Positions 17,995 to 26,384 are shown, counted from the stretch's first letter. The stretch: DNA of 64,000 bases from Candidatus Formimonas warabiya (GCF_002777255.1 NZ_CP017634.1:1190903-1254902); one strand, 5' to 3'. Translations and numbers: made by a program. Notes: generated by a model not told the origin, from the sequence alone.

Positions 17995-18699
17995 TTATTT
18001 AAACCCATTGCCCGGCTCTTTGGTCGCCCAAAAGCCGTAAAATAAAACGAAAATAGAGCAGATCCAGGGAATAAGGACAGCCAGCGTTTTTCCTGTTACT
18101 TGCTCTAAACCGAGGGCTTGATCATGAAAGAACATGCTTGTGGCCGTATGCATCAAAATAGCGGCGCCGAAATAGATCAGCATAGGATGCCTGCCCATCA
18201 ATTTTGCCAGCCAGGTTGATCCCAGCACAAGGATGGGAATGGACAAAAGCAGCCCGAAAATGACCAGCCAGGGATTCCCATGAGCGGCTCCGGCCACCCC
18301 CATCACATTATCAAAAGCCATGGAAAGGTCGGCAATTACAATCGTCACCACGGCGCGCCAAAACTTGTTGGCACCCTGGATATGGGCCTCTTGCCCGTTT
18401 GACTTGATTAATTTGTACGTAATCCACAACAAAATAGCCCCCCCGGTCGCGCTTAAATATTTGATCGTTAACAAGTAAACAGCAAAAATAGTAAAACTCA
18501 CCCTTAATAGGATGGCACCGACGGCACCAAATAATGCCGCCTTTCGTTGCATGGTTCGGGGAAGATTTCGGATCGCTAAACCAATAACAGCGGCATTATC
18601 ACCGCTCAGAACCAAATCAATCACACTGATGCAGATCACAGCGGAAAAATTATGCCAAAGCCAGCCCCATTCGGAAAAATGCTGCAGGATATTGTTCAT
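17995..18699 (-). CDS. TerC/YjbE family integral membrane protein
   Basis: 234 aa with seven membrane segments. The signature Asp residues lie in DLVLSGDNAAVIG (first helix) and DLSMAFDNVMGVAG (mid-protein), as in TerC-type proteins. Members of this branch (YjbE, YkoY, MeeF/Y) export Mn2+ and help metallate secreted enzymes. The ATG is preceded by CGGGAGAG. No yybP-ykoY manganese riboswitch could be found in the 100 bases upstream. The metal is an inference from the family. Confidence 0.85.
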   Translation of the reverse strand: MNNILQHFSEWGWLWHNFSAVICISVIDLVLSGDNAAVIGLAIRNLPRTMQRKAALFGAVGAILLRVSFTIFAVYLLTIKYLSATGGAILLWITYKLIKSNGQEAHIQGANKFWRAVVTIVIADLSMAFDNVMGVAGAAHGNPWLVIFGLLLSIPILVLGSTWLAKLMGRHPMLIYFGAAILMHTATSMFFHDQALGLEQVTGKTLAVLIPWICSIFVLFYGFWATKEPGNGFK

Positions 18700-18804
18700 T
18701 TTTTCTCTCCCGGTTTTTTTCAGTGTACTCAGGGATGGATCCCTAAGCCATTTTAATTATATTCAGGAAAACCACAATATTACCCGGTAAAGAAAAAAAC
18801 ACTA

Positions 18805-18899
18805 GAAAACTTGGCTTGCGCCAAGCCTCTGGCGCCGGCGGAAGCCTTAGTTGCACTTATACTTTCAACCTTTTAAAGTATAAATTCTGAAAGTAAAAA
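18805..18899 (+). repeat. R1 repeat, copy C (best-preserved)
   Basis: About 95 bp: GAAAACTTGGCTTGCGCCAA, GCCTCTGGCGCCGGCGGAAG, CCTTAGTTGCAC, then the perfect eight-base stem TATACTTT/AAAGTATA. It contains three potential hairpins. Its right end abuts the T run of the terminator at 18900, the same arrangement as copy B. Confidence 0.75.
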
Positions 18900-18922
18900 A
18901 GAGAACCCTTTTGGGGTTCTCC
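18896..18922 (-). terminator. Terminator of the methylmalonyl-CoA operon
   Basis: GAGAACCC-TTTT-GGGGTTCTC with six T after it on the minus strand. It follows the small OadG-like gene and closes the operon that starts at 25456. Confidence 0.85.
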
Positions 18923-18947
18923 GGCTGTCCATGCAATGGATATCACT

Positions 18948-19076
18948 TCAAGACTCTTCTTCTGGGGGAAATGCCTTCAGTAAGAGCTTTATCATAAAAT
19001 AAAAGAGAATTAAGACACTAAATACCCCGACCAAACCCAACACCATTACTTCTAAGCCTAATTCCATCAAACCCAT
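18948..19076 (-). CDS. Small OadG-like subunit of the sodium-pumping decarboxylase
   Basis: 42 aa from an ATG at 19076 with AAGGGGGT upstream. The open frame extends to 19184 but overlaps mmdB without a ribosome site. One membrane helix (about residues 5-32) ends in a short acidic tail PPEEES. This is the pattern of the gamma chains of oxaloacetate or methylmalonyl-CoA decarboxylases, which hold the carboxyltransferase on the membrane-bound beta subunit. A second, longer OadG-like gene lies at 20981, so the operon has two candidates for this role. Confidence 0.7.
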   Translation of the reverse strand: MGLMELGLEVMVLGLVGVFSVLILFYFMIKLLLKAFPPEEES

Positions 19077-19101
19077 TTTCCTACCCCCTTCGAATGTTAC
19101 A

Positions 19102-20352
19102 CTACCTGAGTAAATATGGTACCAATGCCAAGACCATGCCGCCGGCGATAATAGAGCCGATCTGCCCGGACACATTGGCCCCAATGGCCTGCATTAATAC
19201 GAAATTTGTCGGGTCTTCTTTTTGGGCCAGTTTTTGAATCACCCGCGCCGACATGGGAAAAGCAGAAATCCCGGCCGCTCCTACCATGGGGTTCACTTTC
19301 TCCTTGGTAAATAAATTCATCAGTTTGGCAAAAAGAACGCCTCCCACCGTATCGAACACAAAAGCCACTAGCCCTAAAGCTAAAATCATCAGTGTTTCCC
19401 ACCGTAAAAACTGTTCATATCCCATACTGGCCCCAATTGTGATCCCTAAGAGCAATGTCACGAGATTGGCCAATTCATTTTGCGCTGCCTGGGATAACCG
19501 TTCTACGCATCCGGATACCCGGATTAAATTTCCAAACATTAAGAGCCCGATTAAAGGAACACTGATCGGGGCAATAATTCCGGCCACGACGGTCACCATA
19601 ATGGGAAACAAAATTAGCACGGATTTGGATACTTTTTCTTCCGTATACTTCATCCGGATCATGCGTTCTTTTTTCGTCGTGATGGCCTTGATTACCGGGG
19701 GCTGAATAATGGGAACTAAAGACATGTAGGAATATGCGGCCACAGAAATAGGCCCCAGCCATTCCATGGCAAATTTGGATGCGACAAAAATTGAGGTTGG
19801 TCCGTCAGCCGCGCCAATAATCCCAATGGACGCAGCCAGCTTTAAGTCCTGGAAAGACTCGATCCCTAAAGCACCGATCAAGAGAACCGCCAGCATGGTA
19901 AAAAATATGCCAAACTGAGCGGCGGCACCGAAGAAAATCATGCGGGGATTTTTTAAGAGGGGTGTAAAATCACACATAGCGCCCACCGCCACAAATATCA
20001 GCACCGGGAAAATCTCCGTGAGAATCCCGGAATTATAAAACAATTGTAAAACTCCCGGTTCCACTTGAAAGGCCTGGCCATTTTGAAAAATATAATGCAG
20101 GTTCTGTTCAAAATAACTTTGCAGCAAAGGATAATTGGCGACAATATTTGTCACGGTCTGGTCAAACTCCGGCTCGTAGTGCCAAATCGACTGCAAAGGA
20201 ATATTTACTAAAATGGCGCCAAACCCGATGGGCAGTAACAGCATGGGCTCATAATCCTTTTTGATGGCCAGATAGATTAAAAGTCCCCCAATGCCATACA
20301 TCACCAAGTACTGCCATTTGAACATTAAAATTCCTTTAAACAATTCTTCCAT
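19102..20352 (-). CDS. mmdB: Sodium-translocating decarboxylase beta subunit
   Basis: 416 aa from the ATG at 20352. The ATG two codons earlier sits too close to AGGGGGA. It is an integral membrane protein with about nine to eleven helices. The family hallmark GAADGPTSIFVASKF carries the Asp essential for Na+ transport and decarboxylation in OadB/MmdB, and the later GASMGYEQFL and GAAGISAFPMSARVIQ blocks are also conserved. It decarboxylates carboxybiotin while exporting Na+. The operon context (mutase, epimerase, carboxyltransferase, biotin carrier) points to methylmalonyl-CoA rather than oxaloacetate as substrate. Confidence 0.92.
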   Translation of the reverse strand: MEELFKGILMFKWQYLVMYGIGGLLIYLAIKKDYEPMLLLPIGFGAILVNIPLQSIWHYEPEFDQTVTNIVANYPLLQSYFEQNLHYIFQNGQAFQVEPGVLQLFYNSGILTEIFPVLIFVAVGAMCDFTPLLKNPRMIFFGAAAQFGIFFTMLAVLLIGALGIESFQDLKLAASIGIIGAADGPTSIFVASKFAMEWLGPISVAAYSYMSLVPIIQPPVIKAITTKKERMIRMKYTEEKVSKSVLILFPIMVTVVAGIIAPISVPLIGLLMFGNLIRVSGCVERLSQAAQNELANLVTLLLGITIGASMGYEQFLRWETLMILALGLVAFVFDTVGGVLFAKLMNLFTKEKVNPMVGAAGISAFPMSARVIQKLAQKEDPTNFVLMQAIGANVSGQIGSIIAGGMVLALVPYLLR

Positions 20353-20461
20353 TGTCATTCCCCCTGATTGTTACTTTTTTCTCTCTCTGCCTCTTGACAA
20401 ATGCTTCGGCAATTTAGCCGGCCAGTAGCCATCCCCGGGTTTTCCTAAGGATACAAGTACT

Positions 20462-20478
20462 TTGTATGCAGTATACGA
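20462..20478. promoter_or_regulatory. 17-bp palindromic motif upstream of mmdB (GntR-like operator candidate)
   Basis: TTGTATGCAGTATACGA. Its reverse complement differs at only 2 of 17 positions from the sequence at 52535-52551 near the acs promoter. The half-sites TYGTAT and ATRCAA around ACTGC look like sites of GntR/FadR-type regulators. No such regulator gene is in the window. Confidence 0.4.
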
Positions 20479-20491
20479 CAAAAAAACAAAT

Positions 20492-20560
20492 ATCCATCGG
20501 GCCCTCCATCACCTGGGAGTGCTGGAAAACTAGCTCACCGGCATGCCGAACCCGATGGAC
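20492..20560 (-). promoter_or_regulatory. Long stem-loop between mmdC and mmdB
   Basis: TCCATCGGG (20493-20501) pairs perfectly with CCCGATGGA (20551-20559), with further internal pairing including GGCATGCC. Seven T follow within about ten bases on the minus strand. It starts within ten bases of the mmdC stop. It may work as a partial terminator or processing site that sets MmdB levels below those of the soluble subunits. Confidence 0.5.
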
Positions 20561-20567
20561 CTCAACC

Positions 20568-20984
20568 TTATCCTAACGTAAATAGCAAGTCTCCCGCCTG
20601 AACACTGTCACCTTTTTTTACAGGGATCGATATGATGGTTCCCCCTTCGGGAGCTACAATTTCATTTTCCATTTTCATAGCTTCAATGATCAGTACCACA
20701 TCGCCTGAATTGACTGTCTGGCCCTCCTTGGCACTAATATTCAGCACAGTACCGGGCAGCGGGCTCGTTACTTCATTTGCCGCTCCCGTCGGTGCCGGTT
20801 TTGGAGCAGCTGGCTTAGGAGCAGCAGGCTTTGGGGCTTCCGGTTGAGGAGCGGAAGCTTTTGGTGCGGAAGCAACAGCATTCGCCGCCGGGGTGGAAGG
20901 TGCGGTTGCAGGACTTCCCCCTACCTCTTCAATTTCTACCTCAAATGTTTCACCGTTGACAACAACCTTAAATTTTTTCATCAT
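20568..20984 (-). CDS. mmdC: Biotin carrier subunit of methylmalonyl-CoA decarboxylase
   Basis: 138 aa. An N-terminal strand region (residues 1-20) is followed by a long Ala-Pro-Lys linker (about 25-70) and a biotinyl domain. The biotin attachment Lys sits in EAMKMENE. The Ala-Pro linker is typical of gamma/carrier subunits of sodium-pumping decarboxylases and lets the biotin swing between carboxyltransferase MmdA and membrane subunit MmdB. Its first ATG overlaps the upstream stop (ATGA). A second ATG follows at once. Confidence 0.92.
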   Translation of the reverse strand: MMKKFKVVVNGETFEVEIEEVGGSPATAPSTPAANAVASAPKASAPQPEAPKPAAPKPAAPKPAPTGAANEVTSPLPGTVLNISAKEGQTVNSGDVVLIIEAMKMENEIVAPEGGTIISIPVKKGDSVQAGDLLFTLG

Positions 20985-21343
20985 CTATTTCCCCTTTCAA
21001 TGAATCTTTGGCGTGTGGCAATAATGTCTGTTGTTCCGACAAAAGACCAGACAGGATGGCTGCCTGAGACTCTCCGAATCGCGGTAAAGGTAAATTCCTC
21101 TGCGGACTTTCCGGTCATGGCACAAATAGAGGCGGTAATTGCCGCAACAAGAGCAGGTGAAATACCCTTTGGGGTCTGCACAGGAGTCAGTACCGGCGCT
21201 TTGGCCGGCACGGGCGGTTCCGGTTTCACAACTGCTTCTACTCCCGAAGTGCGGTTTTTCTTAAAAAGAGAAGGGAGTAAGGCCAGGATAATAAAAATGC
21301 CCAAACCGAGAAGTACGGTTAATGGTCCTTGTGAGATATGCAT
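20981..21343 (-). CDS. mmdD: OadG-family subunit of methylmalonyl-CoA decarboxylase
   Basis: 120 aa. One membrane helix (about residues 7-26) is followed by a basic stretch, a Pro/Ala/Val-rich linker and a C-terminal ALVAAITASICAMTG... domain that ends in ...GTTDIIATRQRF. This fits the OadG/MmdD delta-type subunits, in which a linker follows the anchor. It lies between mmdA and mmdC, as in Veillonella- and Propionigenium-type operons. The stop overlaps the mmdC start. Confidence 0.75.
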   Translation of the reverse strand: MHISQGPLTVLLGLGIFIILALLPSLFKKNRTSGVEAVVKPEPPVPAKAPVLTPVQTPKGISPALVAAITASICAMTGKSAEEFTFTAIRRVSGSHPVWSFVGTTDIIATRQRFIERGNR

Positions 21344-21360
21344 TATTTTTTACACCACCC

Positions 21361-22911
21361 TTAGACCGGAATGTTCCCGTGTTTTTTGCCGGGCCGGGCT
21401 TCCCTTTTCGTCAATAACGATTCTAAAGACTTAATTAAGTAATACCTGGTCTTTTCCGGCTCAATCACCAGATCGGCAAATCCCCGGGCCGCCGCACAGT
21501 AAGGATTAGAAAAACGTTCTTCATAATCGGCTATTTTTTCCTGTCTTTTCTCATTGGGATTCTCCGCACCTTCAATTTCTTTCCTAAATACAATGTTGGC
21601 AGCACCTTGGGCTCCCATTACGGCGATTTGGGCACTGGGCCAGGCAATGGCCATATCCGCTCCCAATGATTTGGCACACATGGCCAGATAGGCTCCCCCG
21701 TATGCTTTCCGGGTAATTAATTGAATTTTGGGCACGGTTGCCTCTGAATAGGCATACAACAATTTGGCCCCGTGGCGAATGATCCCGCCGTGTTCTTGAC
21801 CTACTCCCGGCAAATAGCCCGGGGTATCGACAATGGTGAGCAGGGGAATGCCAAAGGCATCACAGAAGCGAATGAACCGGCTGGCTTTGTCGGAGCAGTT
21901 GATATCTAAGCATCCCGCCATGACTTTAGGCTGGTTGGCAATCACCCCTACGGACATGCCCTTGAGACGCATAAACCCGATGATAATGTTTTGGGCAAAG
22001 TGGGGCTGAATCTCAAAAAATTCCCGGTTATCAGCCAGGGCCGCAATCACATCCATCATGTTATAGGCTTTATTGGGATCATCGGGAACCACGGTCTGAA
22101 GGATTTCATCCATCCGTTCTACCGGGTCATCGGTTCCTACCACGGGAACCGGATCCAGATTGTTGGACGGAATAAAACTTAAAAGCTTTTTAATCTGGCT
22201 GATACATTCTTCTTCATTCGCGGCAAAAAAGTGGGCATTCCCGCTGGCCTGATTGTGGGCCATTGCCCCCCCCAAGTCTTCGGCACTGACTTCTTCCCCG
22301 GTCACAGCCTTAATTACTTGGGGGCCGGTAATAAACATTTGGCTGGTCTGGTTCACCATGAAGATAAAATCGGTTAAAGCGGGAGAATACACCGCTCCAC
22401 CGGCACAAGGTCCCATAATCACAGAAAGTTGGGGCACTACTCCCGAAGCTAAGGTATTCCGTTTAAAAATCTCTCCGTACCCGTTTAAAGCATCTATTCC
22501 TTCCTGAATCCGGGCCCCGCCCGAGTCATTGATGCCGATGAAAGGTGCACCCATCTTGGTGGCCAGATCCATCACCTTGCATATTTTAGCGGCATGCATT
22601 TCACCCAAGGATCCGCCCAGCACGGTAAAATCCTGGGAAAACAAATAGACCAACCGGCCCTCGATGGTGCCATAACCGGTGACGACGCCTTCACCCGGGG
22701 CGTCCACATCCTGCATGCCAAATTCTACTCCCCGGTGTACCACAAATTGATCCAGTTCTACAAAGCTACCTGGATCCAACAATTTGTCAATGCGTTCCCG
22801 GGCAGTGAGCTTGCCGTCTTTGTGTTGCTTCTCAATTCTCTTCGCTCCGCCCCCGTTCAGTACCTTTTCCCGTTTGGCCGCTAATTTGTCCAACTTTTCT
22901 TCTCTTGACAT
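21361..22911 (-). CDS. mmdA: Methylmalonyl-CoA decarboxylase carboxyltransferase subunit
   Basis: 516 aa, two crotonase-like carboxyltransferase domains (about 20-260 and 280-510), the usual length for MmdA/PccB proteins. FINDSGGARIQEGIDAL and GVVPQLSVIMGPCAGGAVYSPALTD are visible in pieces as expected for acyl-CoA binding, with GGIIRHGAKLLYAYSEATVP and KAYGGAYLAM in the second domain. It moves the carboxyl group of (S)-methylmalonyl-CoA to biotin on MmdC. The ATG has AGGAGGTAAG upstream. No biotin carboxylase gene is near, which favours a decarboxylase over a propionyl-CoA carboxylase. Confidence 0.92.
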   Translation of the reverse strand: MSREEKLDKLAAKREKVLNGGGAKRIEKQHKDGKLTARERIDKLLDPGSFVELDQFVVHRGVEFGMQDVDAPGEGVVTGYGTIEGRLVYLFSQDFTVLGGSLGEMHAAKICKVMDLATKMGAPFIGINDSGGARIQEGIDALNGYGEIFKRNTLASGVVPQLSVIMGPCAGGAVYSPALTDFIFMVNQTSQMFITGPQVIKAVTGEEVSAEDLGGAMAHNQASGNAHFFAANEEECISQIKKLLSFIPSNNLDPVPVVGTDDPVERMDEILQTVVPDDPNKAYNMMDVIAALADNREFFEIQPHFAQNIIIGFMRLKGMSVGVIANQPKVMAGCLDINCSDKASRFIRFCDAFGIPLLTIVDTPGYLPGVGQEHGGIIRHGAKLLYAYSEATVPKIQLITRKAYGGAYLAMCAKSLGADMAIAWPSAQIAVMGAQGAANIVFRKEIEGAENPNEKRQEKIADYEERFSNPYCAAARGFADLVIEPEKTRYYLIKSLESLLTKREARPGKKHGNIPV

Positions 22912-22929
22912 TACCTTACCTCCTACACT

Positions 22930-23331
22930 CTAATCCCGTTCACATAATTCCACCAAAGTGCCCAAGGTTGCCTTGGGGTGTACAAAGGCAATCTTGGCGC
23001 CTCCGGCTCCGTAGCGCGGCTTTTCATCAATTAAACGTACGCCCTTTGCTTTTAGTTCTTCCAGTACCGCTTCCAGATTTTTTACCCGGAAGGCCACATG
23101 CTGAATCCCTTCCCCTTTCGTTTCAATAAATTTAGCGATGGGGCCGTCCGGTTCAGTAGATTCAAGCAGTTCAACTTCACTCTCTCCCACAGGCAGGAAA
23201 GCTACCTTTACCTTTTGTTCGGCAACCACTTCTTCGTCAGTCATTTTGATGCCTAAAACGCCTTCCCAAAATTTGCGTGCTTCCGCAATACTCTTCACAG
23301 CCACACCAATATGATCAATTTTTTCCACCAT
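22930..23331 (-). CDS. mce: Methylmalonyl-CoA epimerase
   Basis: 133 aa glyoxalase/VOC-fold protein. Metal ligands are in DHIGVAVKS, the IQHVAFRV block and the C-terminal TLVELCE Glu. It interconverts (2R)- and (2S)-methylmalonyl-CoA, linking the mutase product to the decarboxylase. It sits exactly between the mutase and decarboxylase genes, which supports the assignment over other VOC proteins. The ATG has GGAAGGGAT upstream. Confidence 0.93.
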   Translation of the reverse strand: MVEKIDHIGVAVKSIAEARKFWEGVLGIKMTDEEVVAEQKVKVAFLPVGESEVELLESTEPDGPIAKFIETKGEGIQHVAFRVKNLEAVLEELKAKGVRLIDEKPRYGAGGAKIAFVHPKATLGTLVELCERD

Positions 23332-23369
23332 ATGATATCCCTTCCTTTCTAGGGCTCATTGCACCCTTC

Positions 23370-23765
23370 TTATTTCACATTGGCCCGAATGTAATCAACG
23401 ATTTCCTGGGTAGAAGTTCCTGGGGTAAAGATCTGAGAAACGCCCGCTTCTTTTAAAACAGGAATATCGTCATCCGGGATAATACCGCCGCCGATCACCA
23501 GGATGTCCGTAACCCCCTGCTTTTTCAAGAGTTCAACAACGGGAGGAAACAAGTGCAAATGGGCTCCAGATAAAATACTTAATCCGATTACTTGAACATC
23601 CTCTTGGATGGCTGCTTCCACAATTTGTTCCGGCGTCTGGCGCAACCCAGTATAGATAACCTCCATTCCTGCATCACGACAAGCCTGGGCAATTACTTTC
23701 GCTCCCCGATCATGCCCGTCTAACCCGGGCTTCGCAACCAGTACCCTAATCTTTTTCTCCGACAT
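23370..23765 (-). CDS. Methylmalonyl-CoA mutase, cobalamin-binding subunit
   Basis: 131 aa B12-binding Rossmann-like domain as a separate protein. The base-off motif D-x-H-x2-G is DGHDRG (D16, H18, G21), followed by GLSILSG and VIGGGI. It carries adenosylcobalamin for the large subunit encoded 15 bases upstream. In many Clostridia and archaea the two halves of the mutase are split like this. The ATG has AAAGGAGGGATG upstream. Confidence 0.93.
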   Translation of the reverse strand: MSEKKIRVLVAKPGLDGHDRGAKVIAQACRDAGMEVIYTGLRQTPEQIVEAAIQEDVQVIGLSILSGAHLHLFPPVVELLKKQGVTDILVIGGGIIPDDDIPVLKEAGVSQIFTPGTSTQEIVDYIRANVK

Positions 23766-23779
23766 GCTTCATCCCTCCT

Positions 23780-25456
23780 TTAAATAGTCGCTACTGCCTG
23801 GTACTCACCGAATACTTCCCGTAATACGTCACAAATCTCGCCCAAGGTAGCATATGCTTTCACGGCGTCAATCATGAGTGGCATCAGATTGGCATCGGTC
23901 TTTGCGGCCTCTTTCAGGTTGCTTAAGCATTTTTCCACAGCCTTGTTGTCTCGTTCTTCCCGTACTTTCCGGGTTTTAGCTACCTGTAGTTGTTCCACGG
24001 CCGGATCAACGCGCATCAACTCTTGGGGAGGCTCTTTCTTCATTTGGAACTTGTTCACACCGATCACTACCTGACTTCCGCTTTCCACCGCCTTTTGATA
24101 ACGATAGGCGCTTTCCTGAATCTCTTTTTGCATATATCCCCGTTCGATAGATTTCGTCGCACCGCCCAGATCCTCAATTTTTTGAATATACTCCCAAACC
24201 TTGCTTTCTATTTCATTGGTAAGCTTTTCAATAAAGTAGGATCCTCCTAAGGGATCAACGGTGTCGGCTACGCCGATCTCATAGCCGATGACCTGTTGGG
24301 TCCGTAAAGCAATCAAAACAGAATGCTCTGTAGGCAGTGCTAAGGCCTCGTCCCGGGAATTGGTATGTAAGGATTGGGTTCCCCCTAATACGGCGCTTAA
24401 GGCCTGGAATGCCACCCGCATAATATTGACATCGGGCTGTTGGGCGGTAAGCGTACTTCCCGCAGTCTGGGTATGAAAACGGAGCATCATGGATTTCGCA
24501 TCTTTCGCACCAAAACGCTCCTTCATAATTTTCGCCCAAATCCGGCGGGCAGCTCTAAACTTGGCAATTTCTTCAGAAAAGTTCACATGGGCATTAAAAA
24601 AGAAAGAAAGGCGCGGGGCAAACTGGTCCACATCCAAACCGGCCTTGATGGCGGCATCTACATAAGCTATGCCGTCCGCAAGGGTAAAAGCAATTTCCTG
24701 TACGGCAGTTGCTCCGGCTTCACGGATATGATACCCGGAAATGCTAATGGTATTCCAGTTGGGAACACTCTTTGCACAATAGGCAAAGATATTGGTAATT
24801 AAGCGCATGGATTCTGCCGGAGGAAAGATATAGGTTCCCCGGGCTACATATTCCTTCAGGATATCGTTTTGAATCGTTCCGGACAATTTATCCGGGCTAA
24901 TCCCTTGCTTTTCAGCTACCGCAATATACATCGCCAGTAAAACCGAGGCGGGAGCATTAATCGTCATGGAAGTACTCACCTTGTCCAGAGGAATACCGTC
25001 AAATAAAATCTCCATATCTTTTAAGGAATCTATGGCCACCCCTACCTTCCCCACTTCACCGCGGGATAAGGGTTGGTCTGAATCATAACCGATCTGGGTG
25101 GGCAGGTCAAAAGCGCAGCTTAATCCGGTCTGACCTTGTTGCAGCAAATATTTGAACCTTTCATTGGTTTCCTCTGCCGACCCAAAACCGGCGTACTGCC
25201 GCATGGTCCAATGCCTTCCCCGGTACATGGTAGGCTGCACGCCCCGGGTAAATGGGTATTCTCCCGGGAAACCCAGCTGTTCCTCATACTCAAACTCATT
25301 CAGGTCCGCCGGGGTATAGAGGCGGTCGATGGTAATCTGGGAATCTGTGGCAAACTCCGTTTTTCTTTCTGGTCTTTTCTTTAACGATGCTTCAACTTTT
25401 TCTGTCCATCCCTGCTTTCTTGCTTCAAGTTCTTTCACCTGGGTTGAATCCGACAT
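23780..25456 (-). CDS. Methylmalonyl-CoA mutase, large (substrate-binding) subunit
   Basis: 558 aa TIM-barrel half of the mutase, without a B12 domain. [20 protein letters not shown] and [15 protein letters not shown] N-terminal segments and [12 protein letters not shown], then [12 protein letters not shown] and [15 protein letters not shown], are standard. It isomerises succinyl-CoA and (2R)-methylmalonyl-CoA by a radical route. An ATG at 25477 lies before AAGGGGGAT, so I use the ATG at 25456, seven bases after it. It is the first gene of the operon down to 18948, behind a promoter, a palindrome and an R2 repeat. A related CoA-mutase substrate cannot be ruled out, but the epimerase next door argues for methylmalonyl-CoA. 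Confidence 0.9.
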   Translation of the reverse strand: MSDSTQVKELEARKQGWTEKVEASLKKRPERKTEFATDSQITIDRLYTPADLNEFEYEEQLGFPGEYPFTRGVQPTMYRGRHWTMRQYAGFGSAEETNERFKYLLQQGQTGLSCAFDLPTQIGYDSDQPLSRGEVGKVGVAIDSLKDMEILFDGIPLDKVSTSMTINAPASVLLAMYIAVAEKQGISPDKLSGTIQNDILKEYVARGTYIFPPAESMRLITNIFAYCAKSVPNWNTISISGYHIREAGATAVQEIAFTLADGIAYVDAAIKAGLDVDQFAPRLSFFFNAHVNFSEEIAKFRAARRIWAKIMKERFGAKDAKSMMLRFHTQTAGSTLTAQQPDVNIMRVAFQALSAVLGGTQSLHTNSRDEALALPTEHSVLIALRTQQVIGYEIGVADTVDPLGGSYFIEKLTNEIESKVWEYIQKIEDLGGATKSIERGYMQKEIQESAYRYQKAVESGSQVVIGVNKFQMKKEPPQELMRVDPAVEQLQVAKTRKVREERDNKAVEKCLSNLKEAAKTDANLMPLMIDAVKAYATLGEICDVLREVFGEYQAVATI

Positions 25457-25529
25457 GAAAGCAATCCCCCTTCGCATAATAAATGTGCCTGTTTGGCTTT
25501 CACCTGACTAATTTGTGCGTAGGTCTCCC

Positions 25530-25709
25530 GCATCATTGAGGACATTCCTGTAGCGGTCAAGGGACACACCTCTTGCAGAGGAATATCCCCAATTAGTGTG
25601 TCCCCTGACCGCTAACGGCGAGAGACAACGCCCAATTAAGTCATGTATTTGCAGTTCTAAAATTTAGATGGAGTCAAACAATCTCCATCTGAATTAAGAA
25701 CTTGCTTCA
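25530..25709 (-). repeat. R2 modular hairpin repeat, copy a
   Basis: On the minus strand it runs: module X, GCAAGTTCTTAATTCAGATG with GAGAT, loop, ACTCCATCT and TTTTAGAACTGCAAAT, a long hairpin nested in GCAAGTTCT/AGAACTGC arms; then module Y, with GGGGACACAC, a reverse GTGTGTCCC and GCGGGAGAC. Copy b at 38964-39115 shares nearly all of X and much of Y. It lies in the leader of the mutase operon, in the sense direction. Confidence 0.75.
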
Positions 25710-25731
25710 ACAGTTTAATATATTAAACTGT
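25710..25731. promoter_or_regulatory. 22-bp perfect palindrome in the mutase operon leader
   Basis: ACAGTTTAATA and TATTAAACTGT form a perfect inverted repeat about 40 bases downstream of the promoter at 25771. It is a good operator candidate. Next to it, GGAGGAAAT precedes ATGATTTCATGA, a three-codon mini-ORF. Confidence 0.5.
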
Positions 25732-25770
25732 CATGAAATCATATTTCCTCCAATTTTATATTTTAAGGTA

Positions 25771-25798
25771 ATTGTATCACTATTTGTAATTTGTACAA
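25771..25798 (-). promoter_or_regulatory. Sigma-A-type promoter of the methylmalonyl-CoA operon
   Basis: Minus strand TTGTAC, 16-base spacer, TACAAT. It is the only clear promoter upstream of the mutase gene, giving a leader of about 300 nt. Confidence 0.5.
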
Positions 25799-26169
25799 TA
25801 TTTCTGCAAAAAGATGCAATGTTAAAATAGTTTTCAACCGTCACAAATATTAGAAAAAGCTGAAAACTTGGCAATTTTGCTTTGCCAATATTATTACCTG
25901 GTCATAATCTATTATATCTTTTTTCGCACAAGTAAACAAATAAAATATCTGCAAAACTCCCGGTTCTCCCCTGAATTCCCAAATTATTCTTAAAAGCAGC
26001 TCTTCTCTCCCATCTGCGTAAGTATTTTTTGCGGCATATACAGTATATGTCTAAAAATTATACAGTTCCAATTTATAATAATTAATTCCAGCATAACTTA
26101 AAGTTATAGTATAATGGTACCATAGCTTGATTGGCCTTTTTATCTATGGCAATCGAAAATGGGAGGAAT
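25799..26169. other. AT-rich gene-free stretch
   Basis: No convincing reading frame. It holds a small hairpin TTGGCAA/TTGCCAA at 25868-25888, whose left flank GAAAACTTGGC matches the start of the R1 repeat and may be an R1 relic. The stretch ends with the remains of the LysR gene's upstream region. Confidence 0.5.
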
Positions 26170-26290
26170 ATGTGCTATGAACTTACACACTTAAGGCTAT
26201 TTCATGTGCTTGCTTTACAGGGAGCTTTTACCAAAGCTGCCGAATCATTGCACATAAGCCAGCCTGCTTTGTCTGTCCAAATGAAAAAAG
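26170..26290 (+). pseudogene. LysR-family regulator remnant (HTH only)
   Basis: From an ATG at 26170 with GGGAGG just upstream, about 40 codons match the start of a LysR helix-turn-helix: ELTHLRLFHVLALQGAFTKA followed by AESLHISQPALSVQ. Normal LysR proteins are about 290-300 aa. Here the recognition helix runs directly into a terminator hairpin and the frame then reads unrelated sequence. The rest of the gene seems to have been deleted, leaving the HTH next to the terminator of ahcY. Confidence 0.7.
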
Positions 26291-26311
26291 CCCTAGGGGC
26301 TTTTTTTCGGG
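26283..26311. terminator. Terminator beyond ahcY
   Basis: AAAAAAGCCCTA-GGGGCTTTTTTT hairpin with T runs in both directions. It lies about 75 bases downstream of the ahcY stop and inside the LysR remnant. Confidence 0.8.
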
Positions 26312-26384
26312 AACCGGAGCCGGGTATCATATCCCCCAATAAATGCGGGAAGCGCACACCAAGGTATTATGCTCCGCATCCTCG

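Noticed and set aside
18700..18800. yybP-ykoY manganese riboswitch before the TerC gene
   Set aside because: No GGGGAGTA-type conserved core in the upstream 100 bases.
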